From assembly GCA_934661735.1 (NCBI GenBank), contig CAKUJN010000034.1, forward strand, positions 1 through 21,851: 21,851 nt of DNA, given 5' to 3'. The translations under genes and the position numbers were made by a program. The notes under the pieces were generated by a model. The model was given only the letters and a program-made list of their open reading frames with translations. It made no database searches and had not been told where the DNA came from. Shown here in pieces: positions 21,725 to 21,851 of this stretch. This DNA is from an uncultured Oscillospiraceae bacterium. GTDB lineage: Bacteria; Bacillota; Clostridia; Oscillospirales; Oscillospiraceae. Each line of letters starts with the position of its first letter. The first letter of the stretch is position 1.

Positions 21725-21851
21725 AACCACCGGCCGTGCCGGTGGTTTGCACTAGCCCCCTTGGGGCATGACCCGGGCTGAGCCTATAGGCTCGTCGAAA
21801 AGTCTGCCAACCGCGCAGTTCTCCCAGGCTGCCCCTAAAGGGGCTTTTGTT
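21725..21851 (+). other. Dense array of four hairpins at the window edge; possible structured RNA or mobile-element end
   Basis: Four perfect stems lie in 120 bases: AACCACCGGC/GCCGGTGGTT (21725-21747), GCCCC/GGGGC (21755-21767), the palindrome GAGCCTATAGGCTC (21780-21793), and GCCCC/GGGGC followed by TTTTGTT (21831-21851). The last has the form of a terminator. The second and fourth stems share arm sequences and could pair with each other. The AT-rich lead (21705-21726) followed by a strong hairpin recalls the ends of IS200/IS605-type elements, but no transposase gene is in the window, so the nature of this element is left open. No coding frame is seen here. Confidence 0.5.

Overview
The window looks like chromosomal DNA of a GC-rich Clostridia-type Firmicute, probably a gut Oscillospiraceae/Ruminococcaceae relative (inference). 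The reasons are the L21-Prp-L27-Obg operon with a Prp-cleavable extension on L27, a D-alanylation (dlt) operon, an Nfn electron-bifurcating pair, and many small lipoproteins with strong Shine-Dalgarno sites. No tRNA, rRNA, CRISPR array, phage gene or transposase gene was seen. No stretch longer than 300 bases lacks a gene.

Left part, minus strand (1-3074): from right to left, a DUF5662-type gene, a paired-CBS protein, then a consensus promoter and a likely L21 leader driving rplU-prp-rpmA with a perfect terminator. A GNAT acetyltransferase gene follows. It overlaps the first codons of obgE, which runs off the left edge.

Centre-left, plus strand (3168-6444): gluQ (glutamyl-Q tRNA(Asp) synthetase), transcribed from a nearly symmetric promoter pair shared with the divergent DUF5662 gene. 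Then nfnA-nfnB with its own promoter and a strong terminator.

Main region, plus strand (6708-20082): about 13 kb of cell-envelope genes in one direction with tight spacing. Four lipoproteins come first, two of them transglutaminase-like. Then dltA-dltB-dltC-dltD, directly followed by a small TTG-start ORF that ends in F-x-Y-x-x-F and that I read as dltX. Next come another small lipoprotein, a secreted C39-like protein, an anchored protein, and a third transglutaminase-like lipoprotein. After an internal hairpin terminator there is a second acyl-transfer pair: an AlgI-type MBOAT protein and an AlgX/AlgJ-like SGNH protein. This MBOAT carries the same F-x-Y-x-x-F motif at its own C-terminus. The locus therefore seems to hold two acyl-relay machines for envelope polymers, one with the tyrosine motif on a separate microprotein and one with it fused to the MBOAT. 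They are interleaved with three transglutaminase-like lipoproteins that share one architecture and three small lipoproteins that share another domain. I regard this extended dlt locus as the most interesting content of the window.

Right end (20257-21851): a MATE-family exporter with its own promoter and terminator, then a dense run of hairpins at the edge that may be a structured RNA or the end of a mobile element.
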